Positions 9,325 through 18,296 of a stretch of 64,000 bases of DNA are shown piece by piece. Source of the stretch: Brevundimonas sp. A19_0 (lineage in GTDB: Bacteria; Pseudomonadota; Alphaproteobacteria; Caulobacterales; Caulobacteraceae). The translations under genes and the position numbers were made by a program. The first letter of the stretch is position 1; every line of letters begins with the position of its first letter. The notes below the pieces were generated by a model that did not search any database, had not been told where the DNA came from, and saw only the letters and a program-made list of their open reading frames with translations. The DNA is taken from the NCBI RefSeq assembly GCF_017744255.1, contig NZ_JAGHQP010000008.1:1-64000 (forward strand), read 5' to 3'.

Positions 9325-9978
9325 ATGTCGATTTCCCCTTCCCGCCCCGGCCTGCGTCTGGCCTGTGGCCTCGCGGCCCTGACGGCGTGTGCGACGCTGG
9401 CCGCCCCGACCGTGGCCCAGACCTGGGGCGGTGACGCCTATGGCCAGAGCTACAGCCGCAGCTATTCGCAGAACAGCTACTCCCAGAGCCGCTATTCACA
9501 GGGTTACGCCCGCAGCGAGGGCCGGGTGGTGATCGCCTATGATGCCCCCTCGCCTTACGACTACGGCTACAGCTATGGCCGGTCCGGGGTCAGCGGGCCC
9601 GTCTATGAGGGCGAGACGCGCGTCTATGCCGCGACGGGTGCCGCCGCGACCGGGCGTTCCGGCTACGGCTATGACGACCGCTATGGCTATGACCACGGCG
9701 GACGCGGTGAGGTCTGGTACCAGCCGCCGCGCCAGCATGACCGCTATGCCTGGCGCGATCGCAGGCGCCATGACGGATACGGCGACCGCCATGACCGCGG
9801 CTACGACCGGGGCGGGCGCTATGGCTACAGCGTCTATCAGGGCTACCGCGACGAATACGGCTATCAGGACGACCGGCCGCGCTCGGCCCGGCACCGGGGT
9901 TATGAGCGCCGCGACCACCGGTACGATCGCCGCCGTCACGATTGCGGCTGTGCGGACGTCTATCTCTACGACCGCTAG
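9325..9978 (+). CDS. Exported Tyr/Gly/Arg/Ser-rich protein of unknown function
   Basis: 217 residues with an N-terminal signal peptide (cleavage near TVAQ). The mature protein is low complexity: Tyr-Ser-Gln repeats first, then Tyr-Gly-Tyr stretches, then Asp-Arg-Tyr/His-rich blocks, ending in a Cys-Gly-Cys motif close to the C-terminus. Such Tyr/Arg-rich secreted proteins are common in Caulobacterales and sphingomonads but have no assigned role. The ATG at 9325 follows a GAGGACAAGG ribosome-binding sequence. The stop shares CTAG with convergent pyrF. Confidence 0.75.
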   Translation: MSISPSRPGLRLACGLAALTACATLAAPTVAQTWGGDAYGQSYSRSYSQNSYSQSRYSQGYARSEGRVVIAYDAPSPYDYGYSYGRSGVSGPVYEGETRVYAATGAAATGRSGYGYDDRYGYDHGGRGEVWYQPPRQHDRYAWRDRRRHDGYGDRHDRGYDRGGRYGYSVYQGYRDEYGYQDDRPRSARHRGYERRDHRYDRRRHDCGCADVYLYDR

Positions 9979-10700
9979 GCGATCTCGAGCATCTCGGAGG
10001 CGATCCGGGCGGCGGCCATGGCCGGACTGTCGGCTGCGACCACCGGACGGGCCACCACAAGATGGCTGGCCCCGGCCCTGAGGGCCTCGGCAGGCGTGGC
10101 GACGCGCTGCTGATCGCCCTTGTCCGCGCCTGCGGGGCGCACACCGGGGGTCACCACCAAGAATTCATCCCGGCCCGCCGCGCGGGCCAGTTCGCGGACG
10201 CGCGCCGCTTCCAGCGGGCTGGCAACCACGCCGTCCATGCCGATGTCGAGCGCCTGCTGCACCCGCTGTTCGACCAGTTCCGAGGCCGTGCGGCCATAGC
10301 CGATCTCGACCAGATCGGCGTCCGACAGGCTGGTCATGACGGTCACGGCCAGCAGGCGGGTGTCGGACCCTGCGGAATCGCGGCCCCGGATCGCCGCCTT
10401 CATCACCTGCGGCTCGGCATGGACGGTCAGCAGGTCGCAGCCGCCCTCGGCCACCGCGCGGGCCGCGCCCTCCACCTGGGCGCCGATGTCGTGCAGTTTC
10501 CAGTCCTGAAAGACCATCTTGCCCCGGGCGCGCAGTTTGTGGGCGAAGGCCACGCCGCCCGGCCGGGCCAGCAGGGTCAGGCCGACCTTGTAGGCCAGAA
10601 CCCCGTCGGCGATCCGCTCCACCAGCGCCTCGGCCGCCTCGATCGAGGGCAGATCCAGGCCGACGATCAGGCGCGGATCAGCCAGAACAGGAGAGGTCAT
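9975..10700 (-). CDS. pyrF: Orotidine 5'-phosphate decarboxylase
   Basis: 241 residues from the ATG at 10700; an ATG nine bases earlier (10709) is also possible, but AAGG lies better for the second. It decarboxylates OMP to UMP, the last step of de novo pyrimidine synthesis. The catalytic DWKLHDI (DxKxxD) segment, the LLTVH strand and VVTPGVRP phosphate-binding segment are visible. It is a single gene here, convergent with the exported Tyr-rich protein through a shared CTAG. Confidence 0.96.
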   Translation of the reverse strand: MTSPVLADPRLIVGLDLPSIEAAEALVERIADGVLAYKVGLTLLARPGGVAFAHKLRARGKMVFQDWKLHDIGAQVEGAARAVAEGGCDLLTVHAEPQVMKAAIRGRDSAGSDTRLLAVTVMTSLSDADLVEIGYGRTASELVEQRVQQALDIGMDGVVASPLEAARVRELARAAGRDEFLVVTPGVRPAGADKGDQQRVATPAEALRAGASHLVVARPVVAADSPAMAAARIASEMLEIA

Positions 10701-10795
10701 CGACGGCATCCTTGCAAGCGGCTATGGGTGGTCGCGGACGCGCCGGGGCGCGCGGCACCATCACCATACGGGTCTGAAACAGGGGGCATTCAGTC

Positions 10796-11494
10796 ATGGG
10801 CGCGGTCGATCTTGGCGTCAACCTGTTCGTGGCCCTGTTCGCCCTGGTCGATCCGATCGGCAACATCCCGATTTTCGCCGCCGCCACGGCGGGCGCGACG
10901 CTCAGCCAGCGGATGTCGGTGTCGGCCCTCATCTGCCTGTTCATCGTCGCCTTTCTGGTCTTCTTCTTCTTCACCGGTTTGGCGCTGCTGGAGTTCTTCG
11001 GCATTTCGCTGGCCGCCTTCCGCATCGCGGGCGGCATCCTGCTGCTGCTGCTGGGTCTGGACATGGCCCGCGAGGACTTCCTCAAGATCTTTGCCGACGC
11101 CGACGCCCAGTCGGATCTGGCCGATGTGCGGGGCTATGCGCGGCGGCGCTTCCAGCGGCTGATCGTGCCGTTCGCCATGCCGCTGCTGATCGGGCCGGGT
11201 GCCATCTCGACCATCATCATCCAGGCGGGCGAAGCGACCAAGATCGGACCCGCCGGCCAGGCCGCAGGCCTTGTCGCCATCGCCGGCGCCGGCATCGCGA
11301 CCTTCGTCTGCTTTGCCATGACGGGACCCATCAGCCGCCTGCTGGGCGAGGTGGGCATGGCGATCGTGGTGCGGGTGCTGGGCCTGATCCTGTGCGCTCT
11401 GGCCATCCAGTTCATTCTGGCGGGCCTCGGCGAGGCCATCCCCGGCATGTTCTCGGGCGATGTCACCACGCCCTATCCGTCAGGCGGCCACTAG
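10796..11494 (+). CDS. MarC-family integral membrane protein
   Basis: 232 residues with about six hydrophobic segments. FVALFALVDPIGNIPIF near the N-terminus and the mid-protein FAMPLLIGPGAIST block are typical of the MarC/UPF0056 family of inner-membrane proteins. Despite the name, members are not proven drug transporters and their function is unknown. An AGGGGG stretch just upstream of the ATG supports the start. The gene is followed by nested inverted repeats before the convergent SDR gene. Confidence 0.92.
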   Translation: MGAVDLGVNLFVALFALVDPIGNIPIFAAATAGATLSQRMSVSALICLFIVAFLVFFFFTGLALLEFFGISLAAFRIAGGILLLLLGLDMAREDFLKIFADADAQSDLADVRGYARRRFQRLIVPFAMPLLIGPGAISTIIIQAGEATKIGPAGQAAGLVAIAGAGIATFVCFAMTGPISRLLGEVGMAIVVRVLGLILCALAIQFILAGLGEAIPGMFSGDVTTPYPSGGH

Positions 11495-11618
11495 ACCGAA
11501 ATCGGTTGGGTTGGACGCATGTCCGACCGGGCTCAGATTTCGGTCCAGTATTACTCTGGAGCCTGATTCACGGCATCGGCGGAACCGCGAGGCGGTTCCG
11601 CCTCAACCGATCAGGCTC
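11494..11618. repeat. Nested inverted repeats between convergent marC-like and SDR genes
   Basis: Two stem candidates in tandem: GACCGAAAT (11494-11502) with ATTTCGGTC (11537-11545), and GAGCCTGAT (11559-11567) with ATCAGGCTC (11610-11618), the latter enclosing GGCGGAACCGC (11578-11588)/GCGGTTCCGCC (11592-11602). The outer arm ends at the last base of the SDR gene and the first arm begins at the last base of the marC-like gene. The placement fits a bidirectional terminator, but there is no long T-run, so a small palindromic repeat is equally possible. Confidence 0.65.
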
Positions 11619-12418
11619 TAGATCCGTTTCAGCCGTTTCGCGTGGCCGCCGACCATGGACAGGGCCATGCGGTCGGGCAGATGTTTGGCCAGGCCGGCCA
11701 TGAGGTTGTTCATGATCCCCGGCGTGACCTGCGGGCGGTTGGCCTCGCAGGCCTGCCAGCCGACGCGGGCCACATGGTCGGCCGTCTGCCACATCCAGGC
11801 GGGATAGGCCGAGGAGACCTCCTCGCGGGTGCCGTTCACATCGTGGAATTCGGTCAGGGTGTAGCCAGGACAGAGGGCGGTCACGTGCACGCCCGTGCCC
11901 TGCATCTCCAGCCACAGCCCCTGTGAGGCCTTGATCAGGAAGCTCTTGATCGGCCCGTAGAGGGTGTCGCCGCCGGTCGCGGGCATCCGCCCGGCCAGCG
12001 AGGCGACGTTCAGCACCCGGCCAAAGCCACGCTCGACCATGCCCGGCACCAGCGCGCGGCTGAGCGCCACCGGCGCGGTCAGCATCACCCGGATCATGGC
12101 CTGCTGGGCGTCGGGATCGGTATGCAGAAACCCCTCGGTGCGGCTGAAGCCGGCATTGTTGATCAGGCCATCGACCGTGAGCCCCAGGTCCGCGATCCGG
12201 TCGACGAGATCGGTCACCGCGCCGTCCCCGGCCAGATCGGCGAGGAGCACCCGGGCGTCGCAGCCGGTTGCCGCCGCCAGATCGGCCGCCAGCGCATCCA
12301 TGGGGGCCTGTCGCCGTGCGGTCAGGATCAGGTCCCAGCCCTCACGCGCATAGACGGTGGCGAGCGCCCGGCCGATGCCGGCCGAGGCGCCGGTGACCAG
12401 CACCCGCCGCCGGGTCAT
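11618..12418 (-). CDS. Short-chain dehydrogenase/reductase (SDR)
   Basis: 266 residues of the classical SDR fold. The cofactor-binding TGASAGIG is at 9-16, NNAG is in INNAGFS, the catalytic Ser is in VASLAG, and the Tyr/Lys pair is in YGPIK. The substrate cannot be predicted. Its ATG overlaps the stop of the upstream Rrf2-type regulator gene by four bases (ATGA), so regulator and enzyme form one operon. Confidence 0.9.
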   Translation of the reverse strand: MTRRRVLVTGASAGIGRALATVYAREGWDLILTARRQAPMDALAADLAAATGCDARVLLADLAGDGAVTDLVDRIADLGLTVDGLINNAGFSRTEGFLHTDPDAQQAMIRVMLTAPVALSRALVPGMVERGFGRVLNVASLAGRMPATGGDTLYGPIKSFLIKASQGLWLEMQGTGVHVTALCPGYTLTEFHDVNGTREEVSSAYPAWMWQTADHVARVGWQACEANRPQVTPGIMNNLMAGLAKHLPDRMALSMVGGHAKRLKRI

Positions 12419-12879
12419 GCGCCGGTCGCGGCCGGCAGGGCGAAACCGGCCAGCGAGGGCGGATTGTCCGCCAGCAGGTCAGCGATGGTGATGCGCGACA
12501 GGGCGGCGCCCGCCGCCTGATCCGCCGCGATCAGTGCCCGGGCCACCTGACGGGGAATGTGTTCGCCGACCGGGCATCCCTTGGCCCCGGCGGGCGGTGA
12601 GCCGAGATGGGCGCAGCCATGGACGGCCTTCAGCACCTCGTCCAGCCGGATGGTTTCGGGCTTGCGCACCAGCCAGGCGCCGCCACTGGCGCCCGAGCGG
12701 GTTTCGATCAGGCCGGCCCGGGCGAGCATGCCGGTGACGCGGCGGATCACCACCGGATTGGTCGGCACCGAGGCGGCCAGGATCGCGCTGGGCACCGCCT
12801 GGGCAGGACCATAGGCGCCCTTGTGGGCCAGATAGGCCAGGGCGTGGGCCGCGACGGGGAATCTTTGACTGTCGGACAT
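12415..12879 (-). CDS. Rrf2-family transcriptional regulator
   Basis: 154 residues. The winged-helix N-terminus reads like Rrf2 (VAAHALAYLA, then NPVVIRRVTGMLARAGLIETRSGASGG). In place of the three-Cys iron-sulfur cluster of IscR/NsrR only two cysteines are seen, in GCAHLG and KGCPVG, about 14 residues apart, so redox control by thiols is possible but unproven. It is encoded first in an operon with the SDR gene. A TATCCGGATTTA near-palindrome lies 17-28 bases upstream of its ATG and may be its own operator. Confidence 0.9.
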   Translation of the reverse strand: MSDSQRFPVAAHALAYLAHKGAYGPAQAVPSAILAASVPTNPVVIRRVTGMLARAGLIETRSGASGGAWLVRKPETIRLDEVLKAVHGCAHLGSPPAGAKGCPVGEHIPRQVARALIAADQAAGAALSRITIADLLADNPPSLAGFALPAATGA

Positions 12880-12894
12880 GAGGTTCGGGTTCCG

Positions 12895-12906
12895 TATCCG
12901 GATTTA
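12895..12906 (-). promoter_or_regulatory. Candidate operator upstream of the Rrf2-type regulator
   Basis: The sequence TATCCGGATTTA contains a perfect 8-bp palindrome ATCCGGAT at 12896-12903 just upstream of the regulator's ATG. Rrf2 proteins often repress their own operon from such positions. Assignment is inference from position and symmetry only. Confidence 0.35.
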
Positions 12907-13043
12907 GGCGTTTGTCGGAGGAATCACAAACCATGGCGGCAGGGGCCGTCCCGGGAGGCACGATTGAACCGTCCGTCGAAAGGGTCTAAAGCCCCGCGGC
13001 TTCACGGAAGGGACCGTCCTCCCACGGCTCCCGGAGACCTGGC

Positions 13044-15026
13044 ATGATCGGGGATACCCCCAGGGCCGATGCCGCCGCGTCCAGCGAGGCAGCAGGCTCC
13101 ACAGCGTCAGACGCCTGCCCGCCCGGAACCTCGCCGGGCGACGGGCACGCAGGTCACGGACTCTCGGGCAAGGGCAAGCTGGGCCTTATGATCGGCGCCA
13201 TCGGCGTCGTGTTCGGCGATATCGGCACCAGCCCGCTCTACGCCATGCGTGAGGCCCTGCATCACAGCCGCTCGGGCGGTGCCGCCGAGCTGGCGGTGCT
13301 GGGCGTCGTCTCGCTGGTCTTCTGGGCCCTGATCCTGGTCGTGACGTTGAAGTACGTCGTCTTCCTGATGCGGGCGGACAACAAGGGCGAAGGCGGGACC
13401 CTGTCGCTGATGGCGCTGGCCCAGCATGCCATCGGCAAGCGCTCGGCCGTGGTCTTCCTGCTGGGCGTCTGCGGCGCCGCGCTCTTCTATGGCGACGGGG
13501 TGATCACCCCGGCGATTTCGGTGGTGTCCGCCATCGAGGGCCTGCGCGACGCGCCGGGCATGGGCGATACCTTTGCGCCGTTCGTGGTGCCGATCGCGGC
13601 CGGCATCCTGATTGCCCTGTTCATGATCCAGTCGCGCGGCACGGCCAGCGTGGCAAAGTTCTTCGGACCGCTGACTCTGGTCTGGTTCCTGATCCTGGCG
13701 GGGCTGGGCCTCTATCACATCTTCGACGACCTTTCGATCCTGCGGGCCCTGTCGCCGCACTATGGCGTGATCTTCCTGATCGATAACGGCTTTCTGGGCT
13801 TTGTCATCCTCGGCAGCGTCTTCCTGGCCGTGACCGGGGCCGAGGCCCTCTATGCCGACATGGGCCATTTCGGAAAGTCGCCCATCCGGGCGGGCTGGCT
13901 GTGGGTGGTGCTGCCGTGCCTGACGCTCAACTATCTGGGCCAGGGCGGACTGGTACTGTCGAACCGGGCGGCCGCCGAGAACCCGTTCTGGATGATGGTA
14001 CCGGAAATGGCCTACTGGCCCGTGCTGGTCATGGCGACCATCGCCACCATCATCGCCAGTCAGGCGGTAATCACCGGCGCCTTCTCGGTCACCCAACAGG
14101 CGGTCCAGCTGGGCCTGCTGCCGCGCATCGACATCCGCAACACCTCCGAGAGCCAGGCCGGCCAGATCTATGTGCCGGCGATCAACATGCTTCTGATGGT
14201 GGGGGTTCTGGCCCTGCTGGTGACCTTCCAGACCTCGACCAGTCTGGCCGCGGCCTACGGGATCGCGGTGACCGGCTCGATGTTCGTCGACAGCCTGCTG
14301 GCCTGGTTCGTCGTGCGCCACCTGTGGAAGTGGAAGCTGCCGCTCAGCCTCCTGGTCATCACGCCCTTCCTGGCGCTGGATGTGATCTTCCTGACCTCGA
14401 ACATGCTGAAAATCCCGCAGGGGGCGTGGTTCCCGCTGGTGCTGGGCGGTGGTCTGCTGCTGCTGATGTGGACCTGGGTGCGCGGCACCCAGATCCTGAC
14501 GGCCAAGACGCGCCGCGACAGCCTGCCGCTGTCGGACCTGATCGACATGTTGTCGGCCCGTCCGCCGCATCGCACGCCCGGCACGGCCATCTTCCTGACC
14601 TCGGACCCCGAGGTCGCGCCCGTAGCCCTGATGCACAATCTCAAGCACAACAAGGTGCTGCACGAGAAGAACATCATCCTGACCGTACGCACGGCCCAGC
14701 GCCCCCGCGTACCGACGGCCGACCGGGTGACGATCGAGCCGATCAACGGCGACTTCAAGCGGGTCATCCTGTCGTTCGGCTTCATGGAGCGGCCCAATGT
14801 GCCCAAGGCGCTCGGCCTGTGCCGCAAGCAGGGGCTGAAGTTCGACATCATGTCGACCAGCTTCTTCCTCGGCCGTCGCTCGGTGGTCGCCTCGGCCACC
14901 CAGGGCATGCCCCTGTGGCAGGATCGGCTGTTCATCTTCCTGCTGCGGAATGCGGCCAACCCGACCGACTTCTTCCACATCCCGCCCGGCCGCGTGGTCG
15001 AGCTGGGCACCCAGGTGTCGGTCTGA
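13044..15026 (+). CDS. kup: Low-affinity potassium transporter Kup
   Basis: 660 residues, normal for Kup/HAK proteins, which import K+ with protons across the inner membrane. A roughly 40-residue Ala/Ser/Pro-rich N-terminal leader precedes the family signature GVVFGDIGTSPLYAMRE, followed by about 12 membrane segments and a C-terminal cytoplasmic domain of about 150 residues. The ATG at 13044 is preceded by CCGGAGAC. Three bases separate its stop from rsmB, so the two are probably co-transcribed. Confidence 0.96.
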   Translation: MIGDTPRADAAASSEAAGSTASDACPPGTSPGDGHAGHGLSGKGKLGLMIGAIGVVFGDIGTSPLYAMREALHHSRSGGAAELAVLGVVSLVFWALILVVTLKYVVFLMRADNKGEGGTLSLMALAQHAIGKRSAVVFLLGVCGAALFYGDGVITPAISVVSAIEGLRDAPGMGDTFAPFVVPIAAGILIALFMIQSRGTASVAKFFGPLTLVWFLILAGLGLYHIFDDLSILRALSPHYGVIFLIDNGFLGFVILGSVFLAVTGAEALYADMGHFGKSPIRAGWLWVVLPCLTLNYLGQGGLVLSNRAAAENPFWMMVPEMAYWPVLVMATIATIIASQAVITGAFSVTQQAVQLGLLPRIDIRNTSESQAGQIYVPAINMLLMVGVLALLVTFQTSTSLAAAYGIAVTGSMFVDSLLAWFVVRHLWKWKLPLSLLVITPFLALDVIFLTSNMLKIPQGAWFPLVLGGGLLLLMWTWVRGTQILTAKTRRDSLPLSDLIDMLSARPPHRTPGTAIFLTSDPEVAPVALMHNLKHNKVLHEKNIILTVRTAQRPRVPTADRVTIEPINGDFKRVILSFGFMERPNVPKALGLCRKQGLKFDIMSTSFFLGRRSVVASATQGMPLWQDRLFIFLLRNAANPTDFFHIPPGRVVELGTQVSV

Positions 15027-15029
15027 CGC

Positions 15030-16313
15030 ATGACGGATGATCCCGGAATTCAGGCCCGCCATGCGGCCGGGGTGTTGCTCAATGCGGCGCTGGAGCGGCG
15101 GAACGGCCTCGACGAGACCCTGGGCAAGCCGCCCGTCTCGACCCTGGCCCCGCAGGACCGGGCCTTTGCGCGGGCGGTGGCCATGGCGGCCCTGCGACGA
15201 CTGGGCGAGATCGATGCCGTCCTCGACGGGCGGCTGAAGCGACCGCCTCCGCCGGCGGTGCGCACCCTGATGCGGATCGCGCTGGCCCAGACGCTCAGCC
15301 TCGGCACCCCGGCCTTTGCCGCCGTGTCCAGCGCGGTCAAGCTGGCCGAGCGCGATCCGGCCACCCGGCCGTACAAGGCGCTGGTCAATGCGGTGCTGCG
15401 CGGCGTCGGACGGGACGGCTTCAGTGCGCCCGATCCGGTGGCCAACTTCCCCGACTGGCTGGCCGCCCGCTGGCGCCAGACCTGGGGCGAAGCCGCGCTT
15501 CAGGCCATGGCCCGGGCGGCGATTGCCGAACCGCCCACCGACCTCAGCCTCAAGCCCTCGGCCGACGGCCCGGCCCTGGCCGAGGCGCTGGAAGGCGAGC
15601 TGATGTCAGGCGACACGGTCCGCACCCGCCGGCGGGGTGACCTGCGCGACTGGCCGGCCTTCGAGGCGGGGGACTGGTGGGTGCAGGACGCCGCCGCCGC
15701 TGTGCCCGCCCGCCTGCTGGCGGCCGGCCCAGACCATACGGTCCTCGATCTGTGTGCCGCCCCGGGCGGCAAGACCTTGCAGCTGGCGGCGACCGGCGCC
15801 CGTGTCACGGCGCTGGACCGCTCCGACAAGCGCCTCGACCGGCTGCGCGCCAATCTGGAGCGGACGGGCCTGTCCGCCGAGGTCATCGCCACGCCGGCCG
15901 AAGCCTGGGACGACCCGCGGACCTTCGACCGGGTTCTGCTGGATGCGCCGTGCTCGGCGACCGGGACCTTCCGGCGCAATCCCGAAGCCCTGCGCGCTAC
16001 CCGGCCGGCGGATATCGGCAATCTGGCCGATGTGCAGCACAGGCTGCTGGATGCCGCCGCTGCCCGCGTCGCGCCCGGGGGTCGGCTGGTCTATTGCACC
16101 TGTTCGCTGGAGCGCGAGGAGGGCGAGACCCAGATCACGGCCTTCCTGCGTCGCAACGACGCCTTCCGCACCGTGCCCGCCGATCCGGCGGCCGTGGGCG
16201 CTCCGGCCGAGGCGCTGACACCCGAGGGCTGGCTGCGCATCGTGCCCGGCCAGTGGGAAGATCGGGGCGGTCTGGACGGCTTCTTCGTCGCCGCCCTGGA
16301 GCGCGTGGACTAG
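15030..16313 (+). CDS. rsmB: 16S rRNA (cytosine-C5) methyltransferase RsmB/Sun-like
   Basis: 427 residues. An N-terminal NusB-like RNA-binding domain (about 1-140) is followed by a Rossmann methyltransferase domain with the SAM motif CAAPGGKTLQLA. The two family cysteines are present in DAPCSATGTFRRNPE and in YCTCSLEREEGE. RsmB methylates C967 of 16S rRNA in E. coli. Closely follows kup, and its stop shares CTAG with the convergent kinase gene. Confidence 0.93.
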   Translation: MTDDPGIQARHAAGVLLNAALERRNGLDETLGKPPVSTLAPQDRAFARAVAMAALRRLGEIDAVLDGRLKRPPPPAVRTLMRIALAQTLSLGTPAFAAVSSAVKLAERDPATRPYKALVNAVLRGVGRDGFSAPDPVANFPDWLAARWRQTWGEAALQAMARAAIAEPPTDLSLKPSADGPALAEALEGELMSGDTVRTRRRGDLRDWPAFEAGDWWVQDAAAAVPARLLAAGPDHTVLDLCAAPGGKTLQLAATGARVTALDRSDKRLDRLRANLERTGLSAEVIATPAEAWDDPRTFDRVLLDAPCSATGTFRRNPEALRATRPADIGNLADVQHRLLDAAAARVAPGGRLVYCTCSLEREEGETQITAFLRRNDAFRTVPADPAAVGAPAEALTPEGWLRIVPGQWEDRGGLDGFFVAALERVD

Positions 16314-17329
16314 AGGCGGATCCCCGCGGCCCCGGCCAAATCCTTGAGCGAGGTCATCGGGCGCGGGCCCCAGTGGGCGATCACCTCGGCCGCAGCAATG
16401 GCGCCCAGACGCCCGCAGGTTTCCAGCGGCAGGCCGCGCGCCAGACCGAACAGCACGCCCGCAGCGTATTGATCGCCGGCACCGGTCGTATCGATGACCT
16501 TCTCGACCGGCTCGGCGGCGATGTCGGCGCGCTCGCCGCCGCGCACCAGCACCGAGCCCTTCGGCCCGTGGGTCACGGCGACCACCTCGACCTTTTCAGC
16601 CAGCGCGCGGGTGGCAGCCTCGACATCGTCGGTCTCGAACAGGGCGCAGGCCTCGGCCTCATTGGCGAACACGATGTCGGTCGAGCTGTCGAGGAAGGCC
16701 AGCAGTTCGGTGCGCCAGCGCGCGACGACGAAGGTGTCCGACAGGGTGATGGCGACCTTGCGTCCGGCCTTGTGGGCGGCGTCGGCCGCGGCCTCGAAGG
16801 CCGCGCGGGCCGGGGCCGGATCGAACAGATAGCCTTCCAGATAGACGATGGCGCTGTCGGCCACCCGGGCCAGGTCGACGTCTTCGGGGGCCAGCTGGTT
16901 GGCGGCGCCGAGGAAGGTGCACATGGTGCGCTGGCCGTCCGGCGTGACATTGATCAGGCAGCGGCCCGTGCCCGCGCCGTCCTTCAGCACCGGGGTATCG
17001 AAGGCCACGCCCGCCGCGCGGATGTCGTGGCTGAAGACCTGACCCAGCTGGTCGTCGGCCACCTTGCCGATATAGGCCGGGCGCCCGCCCAGGCTGCCGA
17101 TGCCGGCCACCGTATTGCCGGCCGACCCGCCCGAGGCCTCGACCCCGGCGGCCATGGCCGCGTACAGGGTGGCGCTCTGGTCCTCGTCGACCAGTTGCAT
17201 GGAGCCGGGCGCCAGACCCTTTTCGGTCAGGAATTCCGGGGTGCAGGGGCTGAGCACATCAACGATGGCATTGCCGACGGCGCAGACGTCGTGAGCGGGG
17301 GCGTCATGGGTGGGGGCATTTGAGTTCAT
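16310..17329 (-). CDS. PfkB-family carbohydrate kinase, adenosine kinase-like
   Basis: 339 residues of the ribokinase fold. DTTGAGDQYAAG near the C-terminus is the PfkB signature 2 with the catalytic Asp. AGNTVAGIGSLGG and the N-terminal GNAIVDVLSP are typical of the bacterial adenosine/cytidine kinase branch. Likely phosphorylates a nucleoside, with adenosine the best guess from resemblance. It converges on rsmB with a shared CTAG stop. Confidence 0.88.
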   Translation of the reverse strand: MNSNAPTHDAPAHDVCAVGNAIVDVLSPCTPEFLTEKGLAPGSMQLVDEDQSATLYAAMAAGVEASGGSAGNTVAGIGSLGGRPAYIGKVADDQLGQVFSHDIRAAGVAFDTPVLKDGAGTGRCLINVTPDGQRTMCTFLGAANQLAPEDVDLARVADSAIVYLEGYLFDPAPARAAFEAAADAAHKAGRKVAITLSDTFVVARWRTELLAFLDSSTDIVFANEAEACALFETDDVEAATRALAEKVEVVAVTHGPKGSVLVRGGERADIAAEPVEKVIDTTGAGDQYAAGVLFGLARGLPLETCGRLGAIAAAEVIAHWGPRPMTSLKDLAGAAGIRL

Positions 17330-17420
17330 GAAGGCCGCTTAGCCCGCCTGTCCGCGCATGACCAGTGCGGGGCGACGGGTCGAGGCTTTGCCGTGGACCA
17401 ATTTCCGCTATGACCCGCCC

Positions 17421-18296
17421 ATGTCCGACATCGTGATCCTGACCCCGAACCCCGAAGATCCCTCGTTTGCCGGCCAGTGGCCGCAGGTGCGCGACCGGCT
17501 GGTCGCCGCCTTTGCCGCCGGGGGTCTCGACGCCCGGTCGGAGGCCTGGACCGACCATATCGAGGCGGCAGACGGGCTGGCCTCGGCCGATCTGGTCATG
17601 CCGCTGGTGGCCTGGGGCTATCACCGCGACCACGTCCGCTGGATGAAGGCCTGCGCGACCTGGCAGGCGGCCGGACTGCCGATGATGAACCCGGCCTCCG
17701 TGCTGGCCTGGAATTCCGACAAGTCCTATCTGAAGCGGCTGGGCGAGGCGGGCCTGCCGGTGCCGCCCACGCTCTGGAGCGACCGCGTCACGGCGGATCA
17801 GGTCGCCGACGCCTTTGACGCACTGGGCGCTGACGAGCTGGTGATCAAGCCGCGCGTCTCGGGCGGCGGATGGCAGACGACGCGGCTGGCGCGGGGGGCG
17901 ACCCTGACCGAGGCGCCGGAGGGCCCCGCCCTGATCCAGCCCTTCATCGCGGCGCTGGAGACCGAGGGCGAGCTGTCGCTGCTGTTCTTTGGCGGGCGCT
18001 TCAGCCACGCGGTGCGCAAACGCCCCCGTGCCGGAGAGTTCCGCATCCAGCAACAGTTCGGCGGCCTGTATGCCCCCGAGCCGCATCCCGATCCTGTGGC
18101 GCTGGAGCTGGCCCGCCAGGTGCTGGCCACGGTCGAGGAAGAGCTGCTGTACGCCCGCATCGACCTGGCGCGCGGAGCCGACGGCCAGTGGCTGCTGATG
18201 GAGGCGGAGCTGATCGAGCCGGACTTCTACCTCAACCACGCCCCCGACGGCGGGCAGGCCTTCGTCGCCGCCGTCGCCGACCACCTCAATCGTTGA
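17421..18296 (+). CDS. ATP-grasp protein related to glutathione synthetase/RimK ligases
   Basis: 291 residues from the ATG at 17421; 21 more open codons upstream look non-coding. The central and C-terminal parts are ATP-grasp-like: SYLKRLGEAGLPVPPT, then ELVIKPRVSGGGWQT (nucleotide-binding loop) and MEAELIEPDFYL (metal-binding Glu/Asp). Family members ligate a carboxylate to an amine or thiol, but neither substrate can be named. Its last 11 bases overlap the 3' end of the convergent nth gene. Confidence 0.8.
   Translation: MSDIVILTPNPEDPSFAGQWPQVRDRLVAAFAAGGLDARSEAWTDHIEAADGLASADLVMPLVAWGYHRDHVRWMKACATWQAAGLPMMNPASVLAWNSDKSYLKRLGEAGLPVPPTLWSDRVTADQVADAFDALGADELVIKPRVSGGGWQTTRLARGATLTEAPEGPALIQPFIAALETEGELSLLFFGGRFSHAVRKRPRAGEFRIQQQFGGLYAPEPHPDPVALELARQVLATVEEELLYARIDLARGADGQWLLMEAELIEPDFYLNHAPDGGQAFVAAVADHLNR

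Noticed and set aside
10796-11494. Multidrug resistance role for the MarC-family protein
   Set aside because: The family name is historical; no drug transport function is established and no mar regulator is nearby.
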